Shown piece after piece: positions 35,516-44,525 of a stretch of 64,000 nucleotides of DNA. Under the pieces are notes generated by a model. That model was not told the DNA's origin, searched no databases, and worked only from the letters and a program-made list of their open reading frames with translations. The DNA comes from Acinetobacter sp. Ac_5812 (GTDB lineage: Bacteria > Pseudomonadota > Gammaproteobacteria > Pseudomonadales > Moraxellaceae): NCBI RefSeq assembly GCF_013072695.1, contig NZ_LXUK01000022.1:186729-250728 (forward strand), written 5' to 3'. Within the stretch, counting starts at the first letter, position 1. Every line of letters begins with the position of its first letter. The translations under genes were made by a program, and so were the position numbers.

Positions 35516-36427
35516 ATGACAAAGGCTACAGTTGATGTTGCGATCGCAATTTTATTACATAAAACTAAAGTTTTAGTGGGTTGGCGACAAGCAAACCAAC
35601 ATCAAGGCAATAAACATGAATTTCCTGGCGGAAAAGTTGAGGAGGGTGAAACACCTGAACAGGCTTGTCGTCGAGAAATTTATGAGGAAGTTGGTATTGG
35701 TTTAAAAGAATGGCATGCTTTTGATGTGATTCGACATGAATATGAAGACATCATTGTCAATCTACACTTATTCCATGCCTATGTTCCTGATGAGTTACTT
35801 GACCTTATTCATCAACCATGGGCTTGGTATAACCGTGATCAATTGATTGATCTTAATTTCCCGAAAGCCAATGCCGCGATTCTGCAACGTTTAAGTTGGC
35901 CACATCTGATTAAAATTAGCGATCAGATTGATGCTTTGCCTCAACAAGAGGCGCTATTGTATTGGCGTACACAAATGGATGGTATTAAGCAAATTGGGCA
36001 GCAGCTGGACGCTTTAAAGGTCGATCAATTGGGAAAACTCATTGTTAATCTCGATCTGTGGCAAAAACTAAGTGTAGAACTGCAAAACAAGATACAGACC
36101 ATTCATTTAAAGCAATCGCAGCTGATGAGTTTAAGTAAAGGTGGCTTGGCCGTGGGGAAACGCTTTATCGCTGCCTGTCACGATGCTGTGTCGTTACAAC
36201 ACGCTCAGCATATTGGCTGTGATGCCGTGTTTTTGAGTCCTGTACATGCCACTGAGACGCATCCAGATACGAAAGTATTAGGTTGGGATCGTTTTCAGGA
36301 ATTGGCACAGAATAGTGATATTCCTGTATTTGCTTTAGGTGGGGTTGCACCGGCAGATTTAGAACAAGCCCAAAAACATCATGCTTATGGGCTTGCTGGA
36401 ATCCGTCAGTTTAGTTCAATTGATTAA
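35516..36427 (+). CDS. Fusion of MutT-type Nudix hydrolase and ThiE/TenI-like domain
   Basis: 303 residues. The N-terminal half (1-135) is an 8-oxo-dGTP diphosphatase-like Nudix domain: EFPGGKVEEGETPEQACRRE then IYEEVGIGL. The C-terminal half (about 160-303) resembles thiamine-phosphate synthase/TenI: KRFIAACHDAVSLQHAQHIG, CDAVFLSPVHATETHP and FALGGVAPADLEQA, but lacks an obvious ThiE QLRxK substrate motif. Mutagenic-nucleotide sanitation is the likely main role; the ThiE-like half is of unclear activity. The fusion is known in gammaproteobacteria. Start ATG at 35516. Confidence 0.88.
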   Translation: MTKATVDVAIAILLHKTKVLVGWRQANQHQGNKHEFPGGKVEEGETPEQACRREIYEEVGIGLKEWHAFDVIRHEYEDIIVNLHLFHAYVPDELLDLIHQPWAWYNRDQLIDLNFPKANAAILQRLSWPHLIKISDQIDALPQQEALLYWRTQMDGIKQIGQQLDALKVDQLGKLIVNLDLWQKLSVELQNKIQTIHLKQSQLMSLSKGGLAVGKRFIAACHDAVSLQHAQHIGCDAVFLSPVHATETHPDTKVLGWDRFQELAQNSDIPVFALGGVAPADLEQAQKHHAYGLAGIRQFSSID

Positions 36428-36429
36428 GC

Positions 36430-36987
36430 TTAAAGTGTCTGAATGGTTCTACGTGCTTCTTGGGCCTTAATGGTATGACCGCGTGCTTCACTGGCTTTCA
36501 GGATGATAAACCAGAGCTGTTTCTTCATAGCGTTGCTTTGCGCATAACTTAAGCCACGACGTGCCAATGCTTCGGCATTGGCATATTCTTTGCGCTGATC
36601 AGCGATCATTGCCAAATACAAATAAGTTTCTGTGGCTTGTGGTGCAATCCGTTGTGCTTGAAGGGCATAACGTTCAGCTTCTGCCAGTTGTTGCTGCTTA
36701 TAAGCGACCTGTGTTTTTTGCATTAAGGTTTTAAATGCAGGCAACTGACTGCCATCATTAAACTTTTGCTGAACCTTCTGTTGCGGAACAACAACGGGAA
36801 CACTTTGACGTTTAATTTCTTTCTGTTCATAAGGTGTAATTTTTACACCAGAAGAAGGTTGGGTGACCTTCTTCTTTTGCGAGCTACTCGTTGGTGGCTG
36901 ATTTGCTGGTTTGGTGGTTTTCTCTGGTGCAGTTGTACAACCCGCGAGTAGTAGCACACCAAGTAGAACCGTGGTTTTATTCATCAT
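36430..36987 (-). CDS. lpoP: TPR lipoprotein, probable PBP1b activator LpoP
   Basis: 185 residues from the ATG at 36985-36987, with AAGGA about 9 nt upstream. A lipoprotein signal ends LLLAGC (Cys17). A proline/lysine/serine-rich linker (about 20-70) could span the periplasm. TPR-like helices follow: FKTLMQKTQVAYKQQQLAEA, LYLAMIADQRKEYANAEALA, QLWFIILKASEARG. LpoP in Pseudomonas is a TPR lipoprotein next to ponB that stimulates PBP1b; the same arrangement here, 20 nt downstream of mrcB on the same strand, supports the call. Confidence 0.82.
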   Translation of the reverse strand: MMNKTTVLLGVLLLAGCTTAPEKTTKPANQPPTSSSQKKKVTQPSSGVKITPYEQKEIKRQSVPVVVPQQKVQQKFNDGSQLPAFKTLMQKTQVAYKQQQLAEAERYALQAQRIAPQATETYLYLAMIADQRKEYANAEALARRGLSYAQSNAMKKQLWFIILKASEARGHTIKAQEARRTIQTL

Positions 36988-37007
36988 GTCCAATCATCCT
37001 TGTAAAC

Positions 37008-39419
37008 TTAATTGTCACTGTTACCGTTATAGCTGCCGCTAGAAATAACGCGTGTTGGAGTGTGATTGGATAAATCTGTATCCATTTGAGTTTCACTTTC
37101 ACGAATATAGTTGCTTATACCGTCATTATGATCATCTGCAGGTGTTTCATTGTTCGGAATATAAGTTGGTTCTACTTCGTAGTGAGATTGACCGCATAGG
37201 GTTGCACGACGTGGTACAGTCTGACGCAGTAAAGGAATATACATCGCACCATCACAGCCTTGAGCAGATAAATCACCGCTGGCACTATCAATCCATTGCC
37301 ATTGAACATTATCGGTTTGGCACAGATTGACAGGTTCTTGACGGAGCTGTTTCATTACATTGGTCCACACAGGCAACGCACCTGACGAACCGGTTAAGCC
37401 TGTCACTTTATTATCATCCAGACCTAACCAGACAACTGCAACATGATTGCCAGAATAACCTGCAAACCATGAGTCTCTGGTGTCATTTGTAGTTCCAGAT
37501 TTACCTGCTAAATTCAGTGATTCTGGTAGGCTGTTATATGCAGAACGACCCGTACCAGAACGCATCACTTGCTGTAAACCATAGTTAATAATGTATGCAG
37601 CTGCTGGGTCGATGGTTTGTTGTACATTCAAGCCATAACGTTCCAGTAAATGACCTTTGGCATCGACTACGGTACGAATTGAACGTGGTGGGTATTTAAA
37701 GCCGCCTGTCGCAAAATTACCGTAAATACTCAATACTTCCATTGGTGACATATTTACAGCACCAAGGTAAATCGAAGGGTAAGCAGGGATATCAGAACTT
37801 ACCCCGAATTGTTTGAGCTTATTGCTGAATGCAGATAAACCAAATTCATTTGCTAAGCGTACAGTAGAAAGGTTGTATGAATTCGCTAATGCTTGTTGCA
37901 TTGGCACAACACCATGTTCACCACCACTGTAGTTTTTTGGTGTCCAGCTCTTGTCGCCATCAATTGGAATATTGACTGCACTATCTTCAATCGGGCTTGC
38001 CCATGTATAACGCCCAGATTCGATTGCATTTAAATAAATAATTGGTTTGAGTAATGAACCCACTTGACGTTTAGCATCTAAGGCACGGTTAAAGCCGGTA
38101 AAGTCTTGAGTGGAACCCACAGCTGCAACCAATTCACCATTTTCAGGATGAGCAACCAATACTGCACCTTGTAAGTTTTTCAAACGGGCAGGGTTAGCTT
38201 TAGCTAAACGATCGACAGTGCTCTTAAATGCATTTTGGACTTGGGTCTGTGCAATTGGATCAAGTGTGGTAAAGATTCTTAAGCCTTGATTGGTAATATC
38301 ACTTTCTTGATACTCAGTGCGGAGTTGACGACGCACAATATCTAAGAAATCTGGGAATTTTGCAGGGCCTAAAGTTGGTTTACTCACCACGTTTAATGGA
38401 CGTGCGATCTCGTCTTGATATTCTGCTTCTGTTAAATAGCCCATCACTTTCATGTTGTTTAAAACAACATCACGGCGTTTTTTCGCAGATTCAGGATTAC
38501 GCCAAGGGTTATATAAAGATGGGCCTTGAACCAGACCAACCAAGTAGGCTTGCTGTGAGATATTCAGTTCACGTAGAGGTAGGCCAAAGTAAAATTGCGA
38601 TGCCAAACCATAGCCATTGATTGAATAGCTGCCGTTTTGTCCCAAGTTTACTTCATTTAAATACGCTTCCAGAATTTCATCTTTGCTGTAATGCAATTCA
38701 ATCAGTAGAGCCATTAAGGCTTCATTGACTTTACGTTTTAACGTTTTCTCTGGAGAGAGATAGAAGTTTTTAACCAGCTGTTGCGTTAGGGTTGAACCAC
38801 CTTGACGTCGACCACCGGTGGCGTTACTAACCAAAGCACGTGCGGTACCACGGATCGAAATACCATGATGATGATAGAAGTTACGATCTTCTGTCGAAAT
38901 CAATGCTTCAATCAGCGTTTTTGGCACTTTATTCAGTTTAATGAGGACACGATCTTCATTATGTTGCGGGTAAATACCGCCAATCAATAAAGGCTCTAAA
39001 CGAGCAACGCCTGTATTCGAAGGCTTGGTTGAACGGATTTCACTGACCTGACCATCAGCAAAAGCAAGTTCTAGCACTTGCTCAGGTTCATTACTATCGC
39101 CATAGTCAAAACCGCGGGTATGTACATACATCTGGTTGCCTTGTACTACATAGCTACCAGACTTGTCATAGTTCGCTGTGTTTTTGTAACCCAGCAATTT
39201 TAACTCTTGGGTAAAATTCTCTTGAGTAATCGGTGCACTAGAATAGATTTCTAATGGGCGAGCAAACACCTTGGCAGGGATGTCCCAACGCTGACCTTCA
39301 AACTTGTCACGAATAATATTATCCAAGCGGATCAGATAGATACTAAAAGCAACAAAGACACCTATCACTAACATTGAGAAAATGAGTGCTAGAAAACCAA
39401 TACCACGTTCAAACTTCAT
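37008..39419 (-). CDS. mrcB: Penicillin-binding protein 1B (bifunctional)
   Basis: 803-residue peptidoglycan polymerase/cross-linker of the inner membrane. One N-terminal transmembrane helix (about 8-30), UB2H-like region, glycosyltransferase domain with catalytic Glu177 (STEDRNFYHHHG) and GGSTLTQQLVKN, transpeptidase domain with SxxK (GSLLKP, Ser455/Lys458), SYN (514-516) and KSGTT (640-644). All catalytic motifs are intact. Likely co-transcribed with lpoP. Confidence 0.96.
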   Translation of the reverse strand: MKFERGIGFLALIFSMLVIGVFVAFSIYLIRLDNIIRDKFEGQRWDIPAKVFARPLEIYSSAPITQENFTQELKLLGYKNTANYDKSGSYVVQGNQMYVHTRGFDYGDSNEPEQVLELAFADGQVSEIRSTKPSNTGVARLEPLLIGGIYPQHNEDRVLIKLNKVPKTLIEALISTEDRNFYHHHGISIRGTARALVSNATGGRRQGGSTLTQQLVKNFYLSPEKTLKRKVNEALMALLIELHYSKDEILEAYLNEVNLGQNGSYSINGYGLASQFYFGLPLRELNISQQAYLVGLVQGPSLYNPWRNPESAKKRRDVVLNNMKVMGYLTEAEYQDEIARPLNVVSKPTLGPAKFPDFLDIVRRQLRTEYQESDITNQGLRIFTTLDPIAQTQVQNAFKSTVDRLAKANPARLKNLQGAVLVAHPENGELVAAVGSTQDFTGFNRALDAKRQVGSLLKPIIYLNAIESGRYTWASPIEDSAVNIPIDGDKSWTPKNYSGGEHGVVPMQQALANSYNLSTVRLANEFGLSAFSNKLKQFGVSSDIPAYPSIYLGAVNMSPMEVLSIYGNFATGGFKYPPRSIRTVVDAKGHLLERYGLNVQQTIDPAAAYIINYGLQQVMRSGTGRSAYNSLPESLNLAGKSGTTNDTRDSWFAGYSGNHVAVVWLGLDDNKVTGLTGSSGALPVWTNVMKQLRQEPVNLCQTDNVQWQWIDSASGDLSAQGCDGAMYIPLLRQTVPRRATLCGQSHYEVEPTYIPNNETPADDHNDGISNYIRESETQMDTDLSNHTPTRVISSGSYNGNSDN

Positions 39420-39653
39420 AGATTTGCGTTAAAACCAAAACAATGTCGGTAATGATGCGATAGCTTATTGTCATTTTGCAATCATAAAACTGTGAATAAA
39501 TAGCAACATGCAATAAAAACTTTAAGAATGCGTTGACATTAAACGTATAAAAAAACAACGGATAGACATTTTTATACTTTTTAATCAATCATCAACGCAA
39601 CATTGGTTGTTAATGATATGATAGTCAGTAATCGCGACGGAGCTAAATTATTC

Positions 39654-40562
39654 GTGCAAATTTCACATAAATCCTTTCGAAATATTGGTCTAATTGGACG
39701 GCCAGACAAGTATTCTGTAGTAGAAACGTTATGTTTAATTCATGATCATTTGATCACTTTAGGTTTAAACCCCGTTTTTGATCAGGAAACAGCCAAACTG
39801 GTGCCTTATAGTTATGGGCAGACAGTGAGCCGAAATTTACTTGGGGAAGTGGTTGATTTAGTTGTAGTTGTAGGTGGTGATGGTTCACTTTTACATGCTG
39901 CACGTGCATTGGTTCGACATAATACGCCTGTAATTGGAATTAACCGTGGTCGACTGGGCTTCTTAACCGATATTAAGCCAGCAGAAGCTATTTTTAAGCT
40001 TGATCAGGTCTTGCAAGGTCAGTTTCAACTGGATCGCCGTTTCTTGTTGGAAATGGAAGTCAGAACCAATGGTGAAACGATTTATGATGCAATTGCATTG
40101 AATGATGTGGTTTTACACTCTGGGAAATCGGTTCATATGATCGATTTTGAACTGAATATTGATGGGCAATATGTCTATCGTCAGCACAGTGATGGCTTGA
40201 TTGTTTCAACCCCCACAGGTTCAACCGCATATTCACTTTCAGGTGGCGGGCCAATCTTACATCCGAGTATGGATGCGATAGCCTTGGTGCCGATGCATCC
40301 GCATACTTTGTCATCACGACCCATCGTGGTTGGTGGGCAAAGTGAGGTAAAGATTACCATTCGGGAAAACCGTGTTTTGCCGATGGTCAGTGCCGATGGA
40401 CAACATAGTGTTGCATTAAATGTCGGTGACACTGTGCATATTCGCAAACATCCGTTTAAACTAAGCTTATTACATCCACCCGGTTATGACTTCTATATGG
40501 CATGTCGTACCAAATTGGGGTGGAATCAAGATTTTGAATCTTTTCAACAGGATGACTCATGA
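39654..40562 (+). CDS. nadK: NAD kinase
   Basis: NadK phosphorylates NAD+ to NADP+. The catalytic GGDG motif is in VVVGGDGSLLHAARA, followed by NRGRLGFLTDIKP and SPTGSTAYSLSGGGPI (NAD-binding). I prefer the GTG at 39654, with GGAG 11 nt upstream, because the resulting 302 residues match the usual length and begin (V/M)QISHKSFRNIGLIGRPDK. An ATG at 39618 would add 12 residues and lacks a ribosome-binding site. It overlaps yeaC by 4 nt (ATGA). Confidence 0.93.
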   Translation: MQISHKSFRNIGLIGRPDKYSVVETLCLIHDHLITLGLNPVFDQETAKLVPYSYGQTVSRNLLGEVVDLVVVVGGDGSLLHAARALVRHNTPVIGINRGRLGFLTDIKPAEAIFKLDQVLQGQFQLDRRFLLEMEVRTNGETIYDAIALNDVVLHSGKSVHMIDFELNIDGQYVYRQHSDGLIVSTPTGSTAYSLSGGGPILHPSMDAIALVPMHPHTLSSRPIVVGGQSEVKITIRENRVLPMVSADGQHSVALNVGDTVHIRKHPFKLSLLHPPGYDFYMACRTKLGWNQDFESFQQDDS

Positions 40563-40831
40563 ATATTGAACAAATGCTCGCTATTTTAAATCCTGAAATT
40601 GTTGAGCGTCTTCGTACTGCTGTTGAAATTGGCAAATGGCCAAATGGTATTGCATTAACCAAAGAACAGCGTGAAATTTGTATGCAAGCGGTGTATGCAT
40701 GGGAAATGGAACATTTGCCAAAAGAACAACGCAGTGGCTATATTGATCGTGCTACCAAAGAGGAAGGCGAGGAATGTGATGATGATCATCACAAACACGA
40801 ACCTGAATTTAAGCCAATTCGTTTTGTCTAA
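40559..40831 (+). CDS. DUF1315 family protein (YeaC-like)
   Basis: 90-residue soluble protein overlapping nadK by ATGA, so translationally coupled. Conserved features: MLAILNPEIVERLRTAVEIGKWPNGIALT, then CMQAVYAWEMEHLP, and an acidic/His-rich tail (DDDHHKHEP). DUF1315 proteins are of unknown function. Confidence high for family, none for activity. Confidence 0.85.
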   Translation: MNIEQMLAILNPEIVERLRTAVEIGKWPNGIALTKEQREICMQAVYAWEMEHLPKEQRSGYIDRATKEEGEECDDDHHKHEPEFKPIRFV

Positions 40832-40837
40832 TTTAAG

Positions 40838-40864
40838 AAGCTCAGTGATTACTGGGCTTTTTAT
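40838..40864 (+). terminator. Terminator after nadK-yeaC
   Basis: AGCTCAGT-gatt-ACTGGGCTTTTT. Confidence 0.82.
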
Positions 40865-40891
40865 GTTGATCAAAATATAATAAAGAATCTT

Positions 40892-41305
40892 ATGAAACGT
40901 TTAAAACCTGTTTACGCACTATCATCTCTCATATACCTTTTGTTTAGTGGTGCTGCATTGGCTAAACAGCCTATTGAATGTTTACTCAAGGTAAAGGTTG
41001 TTGCGAGTCAGAAATACACTTCTCCCCAAGCCGAATATACAAGGATAAAGAACGATGGTTATCCTATGTTATTGATTGGGATTCAGGTGATGGGTGCTCA
41101 AACAATGCCAAGCTCGCAAAAGATCAAAGCACATCATTTATACTGTAAGACGCTTATTGGTCAAAAACGAGATGCTTATCTTTCAGGTGCTTACGATTCA
41201 AATAAGATTACAATCAAAATAGGTGATCAATTGAGCTTAAGAAATATTCATTCTTCAGGTCAGGAATATCCGTTTTGGCCAGATTTTTATTATATTGAAC
41301 CTTAA
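40892..41305 (+). CDS. Hypothetical exported protein
   Basis: 137 residues with an N-terminal signal peptide (ALSSLIYLLFSGAALA before KQPIEC). The mature part has two Cys (IECLLKV and LYCKTL) that could be bonded, and ends in EYPFWPDFYYIEP. No family recognised. Located 60 nt after the yeaC stop, beyond a terminator, so probably its own unit. Confidence 0.7.
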   Translation: MKRLKPVYALSSLIYLLFSGAALAKQPIECLLKVKVVASQKYTSPQAEYTRIKNDGYPMLLIGIQVMGAQTMPSSQKIKAHHLYCKTLIGQKRDAYLSGAYDSNKITIKIGDQLSLRNIHSSGQEYPFWPDFYYIEP

Positions 41306-41338
41306 AACCAAGGCTATCCGATATAACCTTGGTCATTG
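41305..41338 (-). terminator. Convergent hairpin, terminator of the TrpD2-like gene
   Basis: ACCAAGG / CCTTGGT stem with extended A-T pairing; on the minus strand it is followed by TTTTAAG. Only moderate strength. Confidence 0.5.
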
Positions 41339-41344
41339 GTATAA

Positions 41345-42340
41345 TTAGAAACGGCTCTTCCACAACGTTTTGGCTTTATCCATTGCATCATCATAGCTAT
41401 TGACTACGCCCATGGTATACAACGCGATTCCCATGGTTTCAACGACTGCCAACTCTCCATATTCATGAGATTGTTCACCCAACCACACTGCTTTAAACAC
41501 GGCTAAATCAAGCTCTTCTTCAATCGGGCTACGGTCAGGTGTTAACTTCGGTAATTCGTGTTCGTACAACTCACCATTTTTAATCCCACAAATCAAAGTT
41601 TTGGCATCAGGATTACGTTCAAACTCACCACCTTCACCTTTAATCACTGCACTGTTTTGATAACCCAAACGGAACGCAGTCTGTTGATGTGAAGTACGAT
41701 AAGCTGGATGAAAAATTGCTTGTAGGGTCGCTTTGGCATTAAACGGATTAATCAAGCGTGCCAAGGTGTGGATTGGCGAGCGAAGCCCCATCACATTCCG
41801 TAGTGAGATTAACTCACTTAAAATCGGTGAAATTACTTCAAGTGGCAAGTAGGCAAAATTGTGCTGTTCAAGTTGCTCTCGGACATCTTGTTCATTTTGA
41901 CAAATTGAATAGCCTAAGAATTGTAAAACTTGTTCGGTATAGACACGATTAATGGTATGCCCCGATGCACCATGCATCACAATTTTGTAACCATGATGGG
42001 CTAAAGTCAGCGCTGCCAATAAGAACCACGGATAGTGCTTACGCTTGCCGGCATACGAGGACCAATCAAGATCAACTTCAAGTGGCTGAAAATTGAGTTG
42101 ATCACGCGTGGCTTGAACAAATCCAGCCAGTTCATCGACAGATTCTTCTTTAACACGTAACAGCATCAAGAATGCACCCAACTGCACATCGAGTACTTCA
42201 TCTTTTAAAATCATGCTAAAAGCTTGATAGGCTTCTTCATAACTGAGCGAACGAGAACCTGTTTTGCCCTTACCTAAAATACGAACATACTGAGCAAAGG
42301 GATGTTCTGCGGTTTTATAGATATTACGTTTTGTGTTCAT
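41345..42340 (-). CDS. TrpD2/YbiB-like glycosyl transferase-family protein
   Basis: 331 residues from the ATG at 42338-42340 (MNTKRNIYKTAEHPFAQYVR). The longer frame to 42418 adds a hydrophobic, unsupported stretch. Anthranilate phosphoribosyltransferase-like fold: ILGKGKTGSRSLSYEEAYQA, then HGASGHTINRVYTEQVLQFLG. In E. coli the homologue YbiB (TrpD2) lacks TrpD activity and binds nucleic acids; it belongs to the LexA-linked set. The glycine-rich PRPP region is altered from true TrpD, so a role in tryptophan synthesis is unlikely. Confidence 0.82.
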   Translation of the reverse strand: MNTKRNIYKTAEHPFAQYVRILGKGKTGSRSLSYEEAYQAFSMILKDEVLDVQLGAFLMLLRVKEESVDELAGFVQATRDQLNFQPLEVDLDWSSYAGKRKHYPWFLLAALTLAHHGYKIVMHGASGHTINRVYTEQVLQFLGYSICQNEQDVREQLEQHNFAYLPLEVISPILSELISLRNVMGLRSPIHTLARLINPFNAKATLQAIFHPAYRTSHQQTAFRLGYQNSAVIKGEGGEFERNPDAKTLICGIKNGELYEHELPKLTPDRSPIEEELDLAVFKAVWLGEQSHEYGELAVVETMGIALYTMGVVNSYDDAMDKAKTLWKSRF

Positions 42341-42587
42341 GGTCGTATTGAAGATTGTCACAAAGAATAAAATGAATATGACATAAAACTGGGCTGCGTA
42401 GCATAAAAAAACCAACACGCTGTTTAATCAATAAGCAATTGTGGTTTAGATATTGGCGATGCAAACAAAATTATTGACCGAATCAGTCTAGTGATTTGAT
42501 GTAAACGGGACATGACATCCCATCTAAAAGTTATTAGCATGACTGCGAACAAATTTTTAAAAACAATGAAAGCGAAAGGAAATAATG

Positions 42588-43733
42588 ATGTTAGCTTATG
42601 ATTCAGATTTGGAACTCTTCCGCGATAACTTTAAACGCTTTATGAGCGAGCAGATTGCACCGCATTATGAGCAATGGGAACGTGAAGGCATCATGCCGCG
42701 TTCAGTCTGGAACGCATTGGGCGAAAATGGATTCTTATGTGTCGATGTACCAGAAGAATATGGTGGTTATGGTGTACCAACCCATTATTCCTTGATGCTG
42801 GTTGAAGAGTCTGCACGTGCAGGCTACTGTGCATTATCCACCGCGATTTCATGCCACTCAGAAATCGCAGCGCCGTATATCCAGCACATTGCCACAGAAG
42901 AACAAAAACAGTACTGGTTACCCAAAATGGTATCGGGTGAAGTGGTCGGTGCAATTGGTATGACTGAACCAGGTGCTGGTTCAGATTTACAAGCAATGCG
43001 GACCAGTGCCATCTTGCAAGATGACCATTATCTGTTAAATGGTTCAAAGACCTTTATTTCAAATGGTCAGCATGCTGATCTCGTGGTTCTTGCCGTTAAA
43101 ACAGATCCGCAAGCACGCGCTAAAGGTGTGTCACTCATGTTGGTGGATACGCACTTAGAAGGCTTTAAAAAGGGCACCAACCTCGACAAAATTGGCTTAC
43201 ATTCACAAGATACCTCAGAATTGTTCTTTGATAATGTCAAAGTGCCTAAGGATCAATTGTTGGGTCAAGCAGGGCAAGGTTTTGCTTATTTAATGCAAGA
43301 ACTTCCACGTGAACGTACCGCGATTGCATCAACCGCTTTAGGCGCGATTCGTGGTGCGATTGATATTACGACGCAATATGTAAAAGAGCGTCAAGCCTTT
43401 GGACAGGCAATTTCTCAATTCCAAAATACACGCTTTGTATTGGCACAAGCGAAGATTGATGAATTAGCAACAGCCGCTTTCTATAATCAAAACGTAGCTT
43501 TATACAATGAAGGCAAATTGGATGTTGAAACTGCTGCGGCATTGAAGAGCTTTAGTAGTGATATGCAAATGAAAGTTGCTGATAACTTGCTGCAATTATT
43601 TGGTGGCTACGGTTATATGACTGAATATCCAATTTCACGTTTCTTTGTTGATGCACGTATTCAGCGTATTTACGGCGGTACCAACGAAATCATGAAAGAA
43701 ATTGTGGCACGTGGCATTATCGGTAAGGCTTAA
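42588..43733 (+). CDS. Acyl-CoA dehydrogenase
   Basis: 381-residue FAD enzyme. The start is ATG 42588, 7 nt behind AAAGGA; ATG 42585 is an alternative. Family motifs: MTEPGAGSDLQAMRT (FAD/substrate), FISNGQHADLVVL, RERTAIASTALGAIRGAIDI and the C-terminal RIYGGTNEIMKEIVARGI containing the catalytic Glu. Acts in fatty acid or branched-chain acyl-CoA oxidation; chain-length specificity cannot be told. Single-gene unit. Confidence 0.92.
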   Translation: MLAYDSDLELFRDNFKRFMSEQIAPHYEQWEREGIMPRSVWNALGENGFLCVDVPEEYGGYGVPTHYSLMLVEESARAGYCALSTAISCHSEIAAPYIQHIATEEQKQYWLPKMVSGEVVGAIGMTEPGAGSDLQAMRTSAILQDDHYLLNGSKTFISNGQHADLVVLAVKTDPQARAKGVSLMLVDTHLEGFKKGTNLDKIGLHSQDTSELFFDNVKVPKDQLLGQAGQGFAYLMQELPRERTAIASTALGAIRGAIDITTQYVKERQAFGQAISQFQNTRFVLAQAKIDELATAAFYNQNVALYNEGKLDVETAAALKSFSSDMQMKVADNLLQLFGGYGYMTEYPISRFFVDARIQRIYGGTNEIMKEIVARGIIGKA

Positions 43734-43747
43734 TTGGTATTATCTAA

Positions 43748-43784
43748 CAAAACAGCCTACTTTTGAGCAGGCTGTTTTGTTTTC
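43748..43784. terminator. Bidirectional terminator
   Basis: AAAACAGCCT / AGGCTGTTTT stem with 10-nt loop and flanking A/T runs, between the convergent acyl-CoA dehydrogenase and lipoprotein genes. Confidence 0.85.
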
Positions 43785-43785
43785 A

Positions 43786-44409
43786 CTATTTACTCGGTTG
43801 CCGGATGACAGGGTAGCTCTGTTGTTTAGGTAATTGTTGCAAGGCTTGATTGATCTTGCGTAGAAACTCATCGGCTTCATCTTGCCGAAAACTGTCTTCC
43901 GTATATGCACTGCGTTGTTGAAAGCGGCCACAGCCTCGTATTTGCATATTAGATGGATTAAATGACCAGTCATTGGTGTTTTTTAAGTAAATGCTTAAAT
44001 CGCTTTCACAACTTTTCCATAAATTTAGAAATGCATTCGATTGTTCTGATTTAAAGCCTCTTGCTGGATAGACAAAAAAACCCTTCATTGCGGGATCGAT
44101 ATATTGAATAAATTGCTCAACGGGCATACCGCCCCAAAGGATGGCGGTATTTTCAGGAAGGGCGATGCCTGTTAGGTTTTGTTCTTTTAAAGTATGAGTT
44201 TGCTGATGGGTCTGTCTAAAGTGTTGTGATTGATAGGTGAGCTTGGTTTGAGGGGGGATCGGAATTCCCCGAGCTTGACTGCTCACTGGGCTGATAAAGT
44301 AAGGTGAGCGATCAGTACCATTGCAACCCGCAATCATGGGGCAACCGCTACATGCGCTTAAACCGATACTGATCAAGCTTAATAAAGCTAAGCCGAAAAT
44401 CTTATTCAT
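43786..44409 (-). CDS. Predicted lipoprotein, no recognised family
   Basis: 207 residues from the ATG at 44407-44409 (MNKIFGLALLSLISIGLSAC). The open frame starts 14 codons earlier, but those residues precede the signal. Lipobox ends in LSAC. Several Cys follow early (SGCPMIAGCNGTD). The rest is beta-rich with ILWGGMPVEQFIQYIDP. Function unknown. Confidence 0.72.
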   Translation of the reverse strand: MNKIFGLALLSLISIGLSACSGCPMIAGCNGTDRSPYFISPVSSQARGIPIPPQTKLTYQSQHFRQTHQQTHTLKEQNLTGIALPENTAILWGGMPVEQFIQYIDPAMKGFFVYPARGFKSEQSNAFLNLWKSCESDLSIYLKNTNDWSFNPSNMQIRGCGRFQQRSAYTEDSFRQDEADEFLRKINQALQQLPKQQSYPVIRQPSK

Positions 44410-44525
44410 TCTATTTACTGTTGTTATGACATCTTCAGACAGTATAACCAATCTATGCTACTGAAAGGTCCAAATTTAAGCGAATCGAATCGTCCGCTTA
44501 AATGTAGCGGTGTTTATTCAGGATT

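Noticed and set aside
41345..42340. Anthranilate phosphoribosyltransferase TrpD
   Set aside because: Sequence fits TrpD2/YbiB better, and no trp genes are adjacent.
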